From NCBI GenBank assembly GCA_017311185.1, contig JAESUZ010003880.1:1-64000 (forward strand): a DNA stretch of 64,000 nt, given 5' to 3'. The notes under the pieces are model-generated. The model was not told where the DNA came from and did no database searches. It saw only the letters and a list, made by a program, of their open reading frames with translations. The stretch is from Proteles cristata cristata. Lineage: Eukaryota > Chordata > Mammalia > Carnivora > Hyaenidae. A program made the position numbers and the translations under genes. Position 1 is the first letter of the stretch; the number at the start of each line of letters is the position of its first letter. Of this stretch, positions 1 to 12,379 are shown in pieces.

Positions 1-66
1 TCTCTCTCTCAAAACAAATAAACTTTTAAAACTAAATAAATATTTTTTTAATTTAAAAAAAAGAAA
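1..66 (+). mobile_element. SINE 3' tail, cut by window edge
   Basis: A CT repeat runs into an A-rich tail, the usual 3' end of the carnivore tRNA-Lys SINEs in this window. The head lies outside the window. Confidence 0.6.
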
Positions 67-164
67 AATATTTAAATACATCAAATATAGGATTTTCTTA
101 AGTTTCAGAATTGCCAAGTAGCCTTGTTTTCCATTTTACTTTAAAATAAATATATATATTTACC

Positions 165-440
165 TAAGAATATGTAGAAAAATGTCCATAGTATATTATT
201 AAGTTAAAAAAATCCAGAACAATACTTATAATAATAGCGCCCAGCCCAAAACACATTTATATTATGTACAGTGTTTTAAAAGCCCTGAAAGATAGATTAT
301 AGCAGTATTTACCCCTGTAACAAAAAGGAGGGAGATTTCCACTTTTTATTTTGTATATATCTGTATTGCTTGATATTCTTTCATTGATCATGTACTAATT
401 TTGTAATTTATTGGACAATTAAAATGTAATCCATTATTTA
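165..440 (+). mobile_element. Old LINE-1 3' UTR fragment (L1M-like)
   Basis: The order of short phrases matches mammalian L1M 3' ends: a 'gtccatagtatattattaag' type start, a block resembling the 'gtggttatctctgggtgg' region, then a T-rich block ending near 'tgtactaattttgtaat'. It is strongly diverged and has no ORF. Assignment is by recall of the family, with no alignment. Confidence 0.5.
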
Positions 441-453
441 TAAAGTATGTTCT

Positions 454-671
454 GGGGCACCTGGGTGGCTTAGTCGGTTAAGCGTCCGACTTTTGCTTAG
501 GTCGTGATCTCGTGGTTCGTGGGTTTGAGCCCTGCGTTGGGCTCTGTGCTGACTGCCAGCTCAGAGCCTGGAGCCTGTTTCAGTCTGTGACTCCCTCTCT
601 CTTTGACCCTCCCCTGCTCATGCTATCTCTCTCTCTCTCTCTCCTAGACATAAATAAAACATTAAAAAAAA
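454..671 (+). mobile_element. tRNA-Lys CAN-SINE, young subtype
   Basis: Complete SINE. The tRNA-like head (454-530) holds a pol III A-box-like and a B-box-like segment, followed by the body, a CT repeat, 'cctaga' and an A tail. It is bounded by the 11-bp TSD AAAGTATGTTC (442-452 and 672-682). The body has the subtype signature GACTGCC ... GTTTCAGTCTGTGACTCCC. Confidence 0.95.
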
Positions 672-682
672 AAAGTATGTTC

Positions 683-2514
683 AAGCACAGTTATAACTAC
701 AAGTTCAATTTTAATAGTGTGCCAAGTTATTGGGCCCCTAATCTTGACTAGAATCTTCTTCCTTTTTCTTTCAACACCTTTTCTGGCAACATTAAAAAAA
801 ACAAAGGTCATTGTTATAATTGTTTCTTAATATCTTCATTCTTAGGTCACTTGCAGCCCTTCCACTGCAGTTTTAATTCCTTATGAGCATCATTTGGTTT
901 CCAAAGTGAAAAAAAAAGAAATCCTACATCCCCCATCCATAAGAGTGTGAGCAAGCTGCCTCAGGACCTCACTCCCTTTCCATTATTCCATCATTCTGCT
1001 ACACTTCCTATACACTTTCTCCTCCTTGGTATCTTCTCCTCGTTGGCAAAATAACCATCATAGCACCAAGTCAAACAGAACTTCCATCTACGGCTTTATA
1101 TGAATGTGAACACTTCCTTCAAGAGCTACTGGGAAAGTCTCTGCCCCCAGAGCTTTCCCCTGTTCCATTGGGCTTTATTAGTCAGCAAATTAGTTACATA
1201 ATCTCCACATACCTATCTGTATAATTTGCCTTAGGTCAACTCAGACTATGCCCTCTTATTACATCACTTTCCTCATAAAGGAATGTTGCTAATATTTAGT
1301 ATTTGATGCAATGGAAATTCTCAATAATAGGATAATCTTTTAATAGTGTCCACCAAATGAGGTCAATTCTGTGGGGATGTGACCACGAGTCCAAAAAGCA
1401 GTGTCCATCTGGCTTTATTAAACAGAGAGCAGGGCTTGTTAGGGTAAACATAGTTCTTTGGGATACTTTGGGTTCTTGTGGAACAAATCCTTTTCTAAGT
1501 GATCAGAGACTTCTCAACTCTGAAGGGTGGGAAAAAGAACCTTGAGAATTCCTTGTGCTGGCTGTCCTTTTAGCCACTCCCCTGGAATGTCTGAGAACAA
1601 GGAGTGTGAGCTCCGCCTTGGTATTGAGGAGTTTTGTCAGAGGCCCCAGGAATGAATCGCTTTTGTGTTCATTGTTTCAATGATAAGCAGTCCCCTAACC
1701 TAACTTTATCAAAGAGGCAAAGTTACTCATGACTTATTTCCCACAGTTTGGAAGGAAAATATTTATGAACAACTTCAATTTTGCAAGGAAGATTGATATG
1801 ATAAAAATGGAATAGAAGTAAAGGGGTGTGCCTTGCATGACTGATGTTATTTTAAGTCTCTCAGAGAATGATTTGTCTGAGAATACTTTCTGAAAAATGA
1901 TTCCCTTTTCCTTGTTTTCCTACACTTTAATCAAAAGGATATAAACATTTCTCTGCTTTTTTGAGCATTATTAACTGTGTTTTGAGACCTGCAATATTTT
2001 AAATCACAAATTCCCAGATTTACTATTAGTCAGTTTACGTGTGCTGAATAACAAAAAAGCAGATGACATTAGTCATGAGAAAGAAATATGCCCTGGGCCA
2101 AATAGATTTCTCCAGACTTGAGATTTACATTCCATTAAGGGAAGGTTTTAGTACATGATGAATACATGTTTGGTTTCTTAATATGTACTCACAGGTGGAT
2201 TACCATGTTCCAAAGTGTGATCATTAGCAATGAATTAATTTATAAATCCAGAAATATCCAAAATTTACTAGAAATGATCAAATTATAGTATACTTATCTA
2301 AATAAGCCATCAGCCAAGCAGGGAACCTTGCTTCACAGAAAGAAAAATAACTACTGTCTGCAAATTCTCACAGTTTGAGCAAATTGGTCTGCCCAGAAGC
2401 TTCCTGGACACCTCCTTCTCAGTCAGGATACCAACAAGGGTTTCAAGCTTAGCAAATAAAAAATATGAAAGATGATAATTAATAATTGAGAGTTTACTTC
2501 AAGGTAGGTACATT
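683..2514. other. Stretch with no recognised gene or repeat
   Basis: AT-rich, largely non-repetitive DNA. ORFs here are short (62 codons or fewer) and lack family motifs or codon bias. No splice-flanked exon candidate stood out. Old unrecognised repeat fossils are possible. Confidence 0.5.
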
Positions 2515-2735
2515 TCTAAGTGCTTTACATGTGTTATTCTCAGTTGATCTTCCTATGTACCCATAAAGTATGTGTTATTATTATCTCTATATCCCAAATA
2601 AGGAAACTGAGGCACAGGGAGACTGACTAAATTGTCCAAGGACACTCAACTTGTAATTGCGGAGCCTGGATTTGAACCCATCAATTCTACTTCCCAGAGT
2701 TCATATTTCAACCACTAAAAAGGGATTCTGGCATT
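2515..2735 (-). mobile_element. MIR SINE
   Basis: Contains the antisense MIR core: 'taaggaaactgaggcacag', 'gtccaaggacactcaacttg' and 'ggatttgaacccat', in the expected order and spacing for a nearly full MIR. Confidence 0.85.
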
Positions 2736-3230
2736 TAGAAAAGAATTCATGTGAGGTGATGCCAATTGCACCATTTTCCTCATTGGCTATTTCTTTTAGA
2801 TCGTAGTTGAGGGAACAACACTTGTCATTTCTCCCAGTTTTCCTTCTCCATACTCCAAATTATAATGTATCCTATTATTCTGCCTTGCAATTACATAATC
2901 TCCTTCTAACTTTCTGATTTTTACATTGCCATAGGCATACATACTGTTTACCATAACTGAAATGAAGATGACATAAAAAGAGTCTATTTTTTTACCTTTG
3001 CTATTTTCCTCTTGGTATGGTTTTCTGAGTTCTATTTAGGCTTAAGATCTGCTCTTGTATTTATCAGTCCCAGCTCTGAATAAGCTGCTATGAAATTCAG
3101 CAGCATTTCAAATCAATTCTCTCAGCTCTGACTTGTGCTGTGGAGAGATATTCTGCTTGAGAGATGAATGAGAAGAAATTACACCAGGGAGAGACAAGGA
3201 AAAAAACAAACAAACAAAAAAATAGAGAGT
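2736..3230. other. Unique AT-rich stretch
   Basis: No ORF of note and no repeat recognised, apart from a short A/CAAA run near 3200-3223 just before the next SINE. Confidence 0.4.
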
Positions 3231-3436
3231 GGGGCACCTGGGTAGCTCAATAGGTTAAGCGACCAACTTCGGGTCAGGTCATGATCTCCTGGTTCATGAG
3301 TTCAAGCCCCGCGCCGGGCTCTGTGCTGACAGCTCAGAGCTTGGAGCCTGCTTCAGATTCTGTGTCCCCTTCTTTCTCTGCCCCTCCCCCACTTTTGCTC
3401 TCTCTGTCTCTCAAAAATAAATAAATGTAAAAAAAA
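3231..3436 (+). mobile_element. CAN-SINE
   Basis: Full head, body and tail of the older subtype (GACAGCTCAGAG ... TTCAGATTCTGTGTC). The A tail leads into a GA repeat. No clean TSD seen. Confidence 0.9.
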
Positions 3437-3519
3437 GAGAGAGAGAGAATGTAGGCACTTTGTCAACCAAGGAGAGAGAGCAAGGGGCAGGAAACAAGGC
3501 ATAAAGATATAAAAGAATA

Positions 3520-3680
3520 GGGGTGCCTAGATGCCTCAATTGGAAGAGCATGCAACTCTTCTCTTTGGGGTTGTGGGTTTGAGCCCCATGCTGGGTGTAG
3601 AGATTACTTAAAATTAAATATATTTAATATAATATAATATAATAAAATTAAAAATATTTAATTTTTATAAAATGTATTAA
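3520..3680 (+). mobile_element. SINEC_a-type older CAN-SINE
   Basis: Shorter tRNA-derived SINE with the ending 'catgctgggtgtagagatta' followed by an AT-rich tail and no CT-rich body. This is the older carnivore-wide form. Confidence 0.75.
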
Positions 3681-3992
3681 AAAATATATAAGAATAAAGA
3701 AAAACAACAGCTGGGAAAGGAACCAGGTGGTCTGTTCCTGTAACAATATGTGAAATATTTCAAAGTAGAACATTTTCAGTTAACCAATTCTCCCATTGCT
3801 AGATAACGATGATTTATGTGAGATAGTTCTGAATATTTATTACACATTTTTTTTCCATCCAAGTCTCTTGTGATTCATTATGTTTGAGGAGACAGAAAAG
3901 CCAAAGATGATAAAGCAACAGAGAAACCTTTGGTAATTGTAATTAGGAAATTAGGAAACCAATTGACTTTGCCATATATTGAAACAGAATTT

Positions 3993-4437
3993 TATTTTTT
4001 TTAATGTTTATTTATTTATCTCAAAAGAGAGAGGGAGAGAAGGAGAGACAGAGGGAGAGGAAGAGAAAGAATCCTAAGCAGGCTTCATGCTGTCAGTGCA
4101 GTGCCCAGGTGGGGACTGAACTCATGAACTTTGATATGATGACCTGAGCTGAAATCAAGAGTCAGATGTGGGGCACCTGGGTGGCTCAGCTGGCCAAGTG
4201 TCAGACTTCAGCTCAAGTCATGATCTTGTATTTCATGAGTTTGAGTCTCATGTTGGGCTCTGTGCTGACAGTTCAGAGCCTAGAGCCTCCTTCAGATTTT
4301 GTGTGTGTGTCTCTCTCTGCCCCTTCCTTACTCATGTGCTCTCTCTCTCTCTCTCTCTCTCACAAAGTAAAACATTTTTTAAAAGATTTAAATAAAAAAA
4401 GTCAGATGCTTAACCGACTGAGCCACCCAGGCATTCC
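3993..4437 (-). mobile_element. CAN-SINE, split by a younger SINE
   Basis: Antisense SINE from its T-rich tail (3993) to its head (4437), flanked by the 14-bp TSD TTGAAACAGAATTT (3979-3992 and 4438-4451). It is interrupted in the tRNA head by the + strand SINE at 4169-4400. Confidence 0.93.
4169..4400 (+). mobile_element. CAN-SINE nested in SINE
   Basis: Complete SINE inserted into the head of the antisense copy. The 8-bp TSD GTCAGATG lies at 4161-4168 and 4401-4408 and is itself SINE sequence. Confidence 0.93.
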
Positions 4438-4537
4438 TTGAAACAGAATTTAAAATTTATCTTTTATAAAGTAAATATTCCACAAAATATTTAATGTCAG
4501 TAAGCACTGCCTGAGTCTTTCAATATACATACTCATC

Positions 4538-4775
4538 ATAATAATGGTTATCATTTTTGCTCTTATTAGGTGCCAGGTGCCATGCTAAACTTCACATGAC
4601 TTACCTCCTCAGGCCTCACTTAATAACCTTGCAAAGTTGCTACTATTATTATGAGGAAACTGAGAACCAGAGGGTTAAATAATTTGTCCAAGGTCACAAA
4701 ACAAGCCAAGTAGTGAAGCAAGGACTTGAACCTTAATTATCCTTTAGGACTCATATTTTTAACCTCTATAATCTA
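4538..4775 (-). mobile_element. MIR SINE
   Basis: Antisense MIR: 'ggtgccaggtgccatgctaa', 'gaggaaactgaga', 'ttgtccaaggtcacaaa' and 'ggacttgaacc' in order. Confidence 0.85.
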
Positions 4776-4784
4776 GTAATGCCC

Positions 4785-4935
4785 TCAACCAATAACTCTC
4801 AAATAGTGTTCATAAAAATCAGCAGACATGTTTGTTAGAATGTAGAGTCCAGGTTCCAACCTCAGAACATCTGTTTCAGAAGGTCTGGTGGGGACCAGGG
4901 ATGGACAATTTAATAAGTACCAGAAACACTACTCT
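4785..4935. mobile_element. MER5-like hAT-Charlie fossil
   Basis: Resembles the internal part of MER5: 'agaatgtagagtccaggttcca' followed by an 'atctgtttcagaaggtctgg' block. Diverged, with ends not clear. Confidence 0.5.
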
Positions 4936-6224
4936 AGACACTTTTATAGGTAGTCTGAACAAAGTCATAGATTAATCATTTGTTCTGTTTCTACAAATGT
5001 ATCTCCCTCTGGTCATAAACCTACTTGGGCTTCATCAAAAATGTTATTTTATGAATAAGAGAATTATTAGTCTTATTATGGTTACCCAAGAACCAAGATG
5101 GCAGAAAAGGAGAATTAAAAGGAGATCCCTTCAGCTATTATGTCCCATACTTCCTAATCTGGCCTTAAGCAGAATTGTGAAATATCTAAATGCATATTTG
5201 ATATCTTAGCTCCTCAGTCTACTTTGGGCAAGCTCCTCCCCAGGGCTCATTGGCTTCATACTGCTCAGAGTGTACAAGAAGAAGCTACACAAGACTCCCA
5301 ATTCCTAATTTCTCCTGCAGCCTTATATAGGATATTGATTTGTCAAGATGCTACCTTTGACCAAGAGATTGAGAGATTGAGAAGATAAAATCATTCTAAT
5401 CAGATTTTCCCATTTTCCCACCTCCCTCTTTCTCCCCAACACAATGCTTTATTCACCCAAATAAACCACGTGTGACTACAGAAAATTTTTAATGGGTGTT
5501 TCTTATCATGGGAATTTCAGGCACTGATGGCAAGCGGGTGGAAGAAATATTTTTGGTCACATGTGCCTTTCAATGCCTCATAAATCAGGCTGTTTAGGCA
5601 GCTTCCTAATATCTGTTTAGGCAGTGCCTGTCCTGCTGACACACTTGATTGTACCAGAGTCAGAAGCTTATGAAGTAAAGAGAAAGGTGAAAAAGCAGTG
5701 ACATTGGGAATAGAAAACATGGGGGACCACGTAACTTAACCTCTCTCAGAAATGAGAACTCAAGCCACAAATATAATCATAATCCACACAGACTTCACAT
5801 GTTTCTTTCCTATTCCTGTAAACAAGAAATAAAAGCCAGGATTACATTTTCCTTGATAGGTATGAAGACAAAAATTAAAGAAATGTATACAACTTGCATC
5901 ACAGCAAATAAAATTCCTTAACCTCAGAAATACTCATGCTGAATACACACCTCCAACCTCTTAGGCATAGAGACTTGCCCAGCAGTGACCTTCAGCAACC
6001 TAGAGAGCTTTTTATAACATTTGAGAATGCACAAATGGATATTTTTATCAGCATGTGCTCTGCGTTTGATAAATGTTATACTAAGCAGTTTGAAGCAAAA
6101 ACACAATGAATACATTTTTTTAAAGTCAGTATCTACAAGAACTCTTAATTAGCATCCTCCAGAATTTTACACGTTTCACCAAATATCTCAGAAAAGAAGA
6201 CTAAGTTTAGAAAGGACCACTCTT
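4936..6224. other. Unique stretch, no gene seen
   Basis: No repeat recognised over about 1.3 kb. The longest ORFs (70 and 67 codons) have no recognisable family signature. Confidence 0.5.
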
Positions 6225-6349
6225 GGGGTGCCTTGGTGGCTCAGTTGGTTGAATGTCTGATTCTTCATTTCAGGATGCCAGGTCATGATCCCAGGGTTGT
6301 GGGATTGAAGCCGTAATGGGCTCCATGCTGAGTGTGGAGCCTGCTTGAG

Positions 6350-6383
<34 letters not shown>

Positions 6384-6478
6384 GCTCACTCTCTCTCACT
6401 CTCCTTTGCCTCTCTCCCTAACTCACTCTCTCTAAAATAAAATGAAAAAGTAATAATAATAAAGAAAAAAAAAAAAAG
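6225..6478 (+). mobile_element. CAN-SINE with expanded CT tract
   Basis: Head and body are diverged ('ccaggtcatgatcccagggttg ... gctgagtgtggagcctgcttga'), closer to the broad carnivore form than to the young feliform copies. A long CT repeat precedes the A tail. Confidence 0.85.
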
Positions 6479-6824
6479 AAAACACTGCTCCAAGGTTTCA
6501 CTTGTCCCCAGATGTTATCCTACTAGGCTTAGATAAAAGTTATTTGAGAAGTCATGTGTAAAGCCTTATACTGGCCATAGTTGATTTTCCAGGATTCCTA
6601 TTCAATATCTTTATGAAATGTATTTTCCTTTTTTAAGCAGATCATTCTGCTTAGCACATGTGAAAAAAAACAACAACAAATGCCCTACAACATGAAGTAG
6701 AGTTCTTTATAATCTATTTTTATGGTAATAAATAGATGCATGCCAATGTTATTCTCCCATTGTAGAGAGTCTGTCATATAAAAGTTTTACTTGATTTATG
6801 GAAAGATAGGGGTAGCACCAGCAT

Positions 6825-7055
6825 TTTCAGAGTGCCCAACACCATCACAATCTTCATCTCAGTTAATCCTTGGAACAACCTTTTGAAGTAGATGTTATTA
6901 TCTCAGTTTACAGATCAGGAACATGAGGTTAAGAAGAGTGAAGTAACTCACCCAGGTTACTTTCACCAGTAACTAGCAGAACCAAGTATCCAAAATAGGT
7001 GTCCATCTTATTCCAAATCCTATGCCCCTTCAACTGCACAATGCTGCTTAAAAGT
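6825..7055 (-). mobile_element. MIR SINE
   Basis: Diverged antisense MIR: 'tatctcagtttacagatcagg', 'gaagtaactcacccaggtta' and a terminal 'atgcccctt...aatgctgc' block. Confidence 0.7.
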
Positions 7056-7098
7056 TCTAAGCTTCTTTTTCAACACCATTTGTTGGATTGTAGATCTT

Positions 7099-7321
7099 TT
7101 TTTTTTTTTTTTAATGTTTTTTATTTTTATTTCTAGGAGAGAGAGAGACAGCGTGAGCAGGGGAGGGTCAGAGTGAGAGGGAGTCACAGACTGAAACAGG
7201 CTCCAGGTTCCGAGCTGGCAGTCAGCACAGAGCCCGACACGGGGCTCGAACCCACAAACCGCAAGATCATGACCTAAGCAAAAGTCGGACGCTTAACCGA
7301 CTAAGCCACCCAGGCGCCCCA
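7099..7321 (-). mobile_element. CAN-SINE, young subtype
   Basis: Complete antisense copy flanked by the 10-bp TSD TGTAGATCTT (7089-7098 and 7322-7331). It carries the young-subtype GGGAGTCACAGACTGAAACAGG signature split across its body. Confidence 0.95.
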
Positions 7322-7334
7322 TGTAGATCTTAAT

Positions 7335-7460
7335 GTATTTATTTAACGTATATTTCTTATGATCTTCCTATGCACCATGCACTTCTTCTGGGGACATAGC
7401 AATGAACAAAACAAAATCCCTACTCTCCTAGAGCTCACATTCTTGTGGGGGAGGGGTGAA
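7335..7460 (-). mobile_element. L2 3' end fossil
   Basis: Antisense L2 vocabulary: 'gcaatgaacaaaacaaaatcc' followed by 'gagctcacattcttgtgggg'. Confidence 0.6.
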
Positions 7461-7711
7461 TTTCAGAAGATAGCTGTAATATCCCTGCTCCCTATCCACA
7501 ATATAGGGCTTATTTTCCAGGCATTTATTGCCCTGAATGATTTAAGTGGAATATTCTTTTACCATCACTGAAGAAAAATTCAATACCATAGACCCCATCA
7601 TCCTGATTGTATTGAATACCATTATGCCCAGATAACTGAAAGCAATAAGTGACTAGATTCTTCCAAGTGAAAAGCTGTTATAATTGGATAATGACCACAA
7701 AGCAGTAAGGC

Positions 7712-7807
7712 AGTTGTTTTGTTTTGTTTTGTTTTGGTGGGGTTTTTTTTTTTTTTGGTTTGTTTGTTGTTTGTTTGTTTTGGGTTTTTTGTTTGTTTGT
7801 TTGTTTG
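7712..7807 (+). repeat. T/G-rich simple repeat (TTTTG and TTTG units)
   Basis: About 96 bp composed almost only of T and G. It creates long spurious ORFs on both strands. It could be a degenerated antisense poly(A) tail. Confidence 0.8.
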
Positions 7808-8261
7808 AATTATACTGAATGCTTGGAGGAAAGTAACCCAATTCTTCTGCCCACTGCCCATTACCGAGTTGACAAGGTCCTGTTCTGTGCTGTGCTCCTT
7901 AATTTTCCTGTTGGCTTTAAAGATTTACAATACCTCTGTCTGACACCCATACACGAGAAACACAGTGATGCCCAAGGGCCCAAGCCATGGTGCACTGGCC
8001 AGTTTTGCTCCCCCACAAGCCTGCTGGGGGCTCATCTACCAGAACCAGGGCAGCTTGGGAAGATTCACTTGCTTCTGTGAGAAATAACAGTGACCATAAT
8101 AGAAAAAGAAATTCTAGGCATTCTTTCAAGCTGTTAGGAAGTTCCAGCACATTCCAGTTGTGAAAGAATCCAAGTCCCTCCACTCATGTCAAAACTCCAG
8201 TGTCATCGTTGTGTGCTTTGTACATTTACTAGACCAAGGCCTAGTAATTAACTGAAAATTC
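7808..8261. other. Unique stretch between simple repeat and LINE-1
   Basis: ORFs of 118 (7724-8080, +) and 88 codons overlap on opposite strands. The first starts inside the T/G repeat. Neither shows a domain, so they are treated as chance. Confidence 0.4.
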
Positions 8262-8484
8262 TCTCCCTGCCTTTTTTTTTTTTTTTTTTACAAATAGTTT
8301 ATTGTCAAATTAGTTTCCACATACTCAGAATGCTCATCCCCACAAGTGTCCTCCTCCATGCCCATCCCCTCCTCCCCCACATCCATCAGTCCTCAGTTTT
8401 TGTCAGCATTCAAGAGTCTCTCATGGTTTGCCTCTCTCCCTTTCCCCCACCATTTCCGCCCTTCTTCTCCCCCTTGGTCCTCTG

Positions 8485-11400
8485 TTAAGTTCCTCCTAAT
8501 CCTCCTATACGTGCACACATATGATATTTGTCCTTCTCTGCCTGACTTATTTCGCTCAGCATAACACCCTCAAGGTCCATCCATGTTGCTACACATGGCC
8601 AGATTTCATTGTTTCTCATTGCCATGTAGTATTCCATGGTATAGATAAACCACATCTTCTTGATCCATTCATCTGTTGATGGACCCTTAGGCTCTTTCCA
8701 TGTTTTGGCTATTGTGGAGAGTGCTGCTATGAACATTGGGGTACATGTGCTCCTATGCATCAGCATGTCTGTATCCCTTGGGTAAATTCCTAGCAGTGCT
8801 ATTGCTGGGTCATAGGGGAGTTCTGTAGTTAGTTTCCTGAGGAACCTCCACATTGTTTTCCAGAGGGGCTGTACCAGTTCACATTCCCACCAACAGTGTA
8901 GGAGGGTGACCATTTCTCCACATCCTCGCCAGCATCTCGTGTTCTCTGATTTGCTCATTTTAGCCACTCTGACTGGCGTGAGGTGGTATCTCAGTGTGGT
9001 TTTGATTTGTATTTCCCTGATGAGGAGGGATGCTGAGCATCGTTTCATGTGTCTGTTGGCCATCTGGATGTCCTCTTTGGAGAAGTGTCTGTTCATATCT
9101 TCTGCCCATTTCTTCACTGGGTTGTTTGTGTTTCGGGCGTGTAGTTTGGTGAGTTCCTTATAGATTCTGGATATTAACCCTTTATCTGATATGTCATTTG
9201 CAACTATCTTTTCCCATTCCGTTGGTTGCCTATTAATTTTCTGGGTTGTTTCCTTGGCTGTGCAGAAGCTTTTAATCTTGATGAGGTCCCAACAGTTTAT
9301 TTTTGCTCTTGATTCCCTTGCTTTTGGGGATGTGTCAAGTAAGAAGTTGCTGTGGTGGAGGTCAAGGAGGTTGTTTCCTGCTTTCTCCTCTAGGGTGTTG
9401 ATAGTTTCCTGTCTCACGTTCAGGTCCTTTACCCATTTTGAGTTTATTTTTGTGCATGGTGTGAGAAAATGATCTAGTTTCATTCTTCTGCATGTTGCTG
9501 TCCAGTTCTCCCAACACCATCTGTTAAAAAGGCTGTCTTTTTTCCATTGGATATTCTTTCCTGCTTTGTCAAAGATTAGTTGGCTGTATACTTTTGGATC
9601 CACTTCTAGGTTCTCAATTCTGTTCCATTGGTCTATGTGTCTGTTTTTGTGCCAATACCATACTGTCCTGATGATGACAGCTTTGAAGTAGAGGCTAAAG
9701 TCTGGGATGGTGATCCCTACCGTTTTGGTTTTATTTTTCAGTATTACTTTGGCTATTCGGGGTCTTTTGTGGTTCCATACAAATTTTTGGATAGTCTGTT
9801 CTACTTTTGAGAAGTATGCTGGTGCAATTTTGATTGGAATTGCATTGAATGTGTAGAGTGCCTTAGGTAGTAATGACATCTTAACTATATTTATTCTTCC
9901 TATCCATGAGCATGGAATGTTTTCCATTTCTTTGTGTCTTCTTCAATTTCCTTCATAAGTTTTCTATAGTTTTCCTCATACAGATCTCTTGTATCCTTGG
10001 TTAGGTTTATTCCGAGGTATTTTATGGTTTTTTGTGCAATTGTGAATGGGATCAGTTTCTTGATTTCTCTTTCTGTTGCTTCATTGTTGGTGTATAAAAA
10101 TGCAACCGATTTCTGTACGTTGATTTTGTACCCTGCAACTTGGCTGAATTCTTGAATCAGTTCTAGTAGGCTTCTGGTGGAGTCTGTCGGGTTTTCTATG
10201 TAGAGTATCATGTCATCTGCGAAGAGTGAAAGTTTGACTTCCTCTTTGCCAATTCTGATGCCTTTGATTTCCTTTTGGTGTCTGATGGCTGATGCTAGGA
10301 CTTCCAGCACTATGTTAAACAGCAGTGGTGAGAGTGGGCATCCCTGTCGTGTTCCTGATCTCAGGGGGAAAGCTCTGAGTTTTTCCCCGTTGAGGATGAT
10401 GTTAGCTGAAGGCTTCTCATAGATGGCTTTGATGATGTTTAAGTAGGTTCCTTCTATCCCAACTTTCTCGAGTCTTTATTAAGAAGGGATGCTGTATTTT
10501 GTCAAATGCTTTTTCTGCATCTATTGACAGGATCATATGGTTTTTATCTTTTCTTTTATTGATATGATGTATCACATTGATTGATTTGCGAATGTTGAAC
10601 CAGCCCTGTAACCCAGGAATGAATCCCACTTGATCTTGGTGGATGATTCTTTTTATATGCTGCTGGATTCGATTTGCAAGGATCTTGTTGAGAATTTTTG
10701 CATCCGTATTCATCAAGGATATTGGCCTGTAGTTCTCTTTTTTTGCTGGATCTCTGTCTGGCTTGGGAATCAGAGTGATGCTGGCTTCATAAAATGAGTC
10801 CGGGAGTTTTCCTTCGATTTCTATTTTTTGGAATAGCTTGAGAAGAATTGGGATTAATTCTGTTTTAAATGTCTGGTAGAATTCCCCAGGGAAGCCATCA
10901 GGTCCAGGGCTCTTATTTGTTGGGAGATTTTTGATCACTGATTGAATTTCTTCACTCATTATGGGTCTGTTCAGGTTTTCTATTTCTTCCCGTGTGAATT
11001 TTGGTAGTGAGTGTGTGTTTAGGAATGTGTCCATTTCTTCTAAGTTGTCCAATATGTTGGCATATAATTTTTCATTGTATTCCCTGATAATTGCTTGTAT
11101 TTCTGAGGGGTTGGTTGTAATAAATCCATTTTCATTCATAATTTTGCCTATTTGGGTCCTCTCTCTTTTCTTTTGGATAAGTCTGGCTAGAGGTTTCTCG
11201 ATTTTGTTTACTTTTTCAAAAAACCAACTCTTGGTTTCATGGATCTGTTCAATTGTTTCTTTGGTCTCTATGTTGTTTATTTCTTCTCTAATTTTTACTA
11301 TTTCTCTTCTTCTACTGGGTTTAGGGCGTTCTTGTTGCTCTGCCTCTAGTTCCTTTAGGTGAGCTGTTAGATTTTGGACTTGCGCTTTTTGTAATCTCTT

Positions 11401-12333
11401 GAAATAGGCCTGGAGAGCAATGTACTTTCCTCTTAGGACTGCCTTTGCCGCATCCCATAGATTTTGAATTGTTGTGTTTTCATTTTCATTTGTTTCCATA
11501 TATTTTTTAATTTCATCTCTAATTGCCTGATTGGCCCATTCATTCTTTAGTAGGGTGTTCTTTAACCTCCATGTTTTTGGAGGTTTTCCAGACTTCTTCC
11601 TGTAATTGATTTCAAGTTTCAAAGCATTGTGATCTGACAGTGTGCATGGTATGATCTCTATTCTTTTATATTTATTGAGGGCTGCTTTATGTTCCAGTAT
11701 GTGATCTATCTTGGAGAATGTGCCATGCGCACTTGAGAAGAAAGTAAATTCCTGGCCTCAGGATATAAAGTTCTAAATAAATCCGTCAGGTCCATCTGGT
11801 CCAATGTGTCTTTCAAGTCCATTATTTCTTTAGTGATTTTCTGTCTGGTTGACCTATCCATTGCTGTAAGCGGAGTATTAAAGTCCCCTGCTATTAGCAC
11901 ATTCTTATCTATAAGCTTGTTTCTGTTTGTGATTAATTGTTTTAGATATTTAGGTGCTCCCATATTCGGTGCGTAGACATTTATGATTGTTAGTTCTTCC
12001 TGATGGATGGACCCTATAATTATTATGTAGTGCCCTTCTTCATCTCTTGTGATTGTCTTTAATTTAAAGTCCAGTTTGTCTGATATAAGTATCGCTACTC
12101 CGGCTTTCTTTGATTTCCTGTAGCATGATATATATTTCTCCATCCCCTTACTTTTAATCTGAAGGTATCTTCCTGTCTAAAATGAGTTTCTTGTAGACAG
12201 CATATAGATGGATTTTTTTTTTAATCCATTCTGCTACCCTATGTCTTTTGATTGGAGCATTCAGCCCATTTACATTCAGTGCTATTATTGAAATATGTGG
12301 GTTTAGAGTCTTTGTATCTTTTGTAGGGTTCAT
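8485..12333 (-). pseudogene. LINE-1 ORF2 (endonuclease / reverse transcriptase), frameshifted
   Basis: ORF2p nicks target DNA and copies L1 or SINE RNA into it. The likely start is the ATG at 12333 (protein begins MNPTKDTKTLNPHISI). Visible parts in order: the APE-type endonuclease, with a GDFNTPL segment near 11875; the reverse transcriptase, with SPGPDGF near 10900 and the catalytic FADD at 10212-10223; and the C-terminal Cys/His segment, with CWRGCGE and LLHCWWEC near 8850-8900. The end is IGGLGG at 8485. At least four frame disruptions, about 12215 (A run), 11755, 10468 and 9925, split it into long open pieces of 145, 401, 136 and 480 codons. Few nonsense codons occur within the pieces, so decay looks fairly recent. 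The protein cannot be made whole. Confidence 0.95.
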
Positions 12334-12379
12334 GTTTGTGGTGGTGTCTCTGGAATCTTTGTTCCTTGCGACCTTTCCT

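Noticed and set aside
5088..5140. A possible L1 5' UTR start, suggested by 'accaagatggcagaaaaggag'
   Set aside because: No L1 sequence follows on either strand, so the resemblance is too short to call.
7622..8183. ORFs of 79, 118 and 88 codons near the T/G repeat
   Set aside because: Low-complexity starts and mutual overlap on opposite strands; no domain or splice context.
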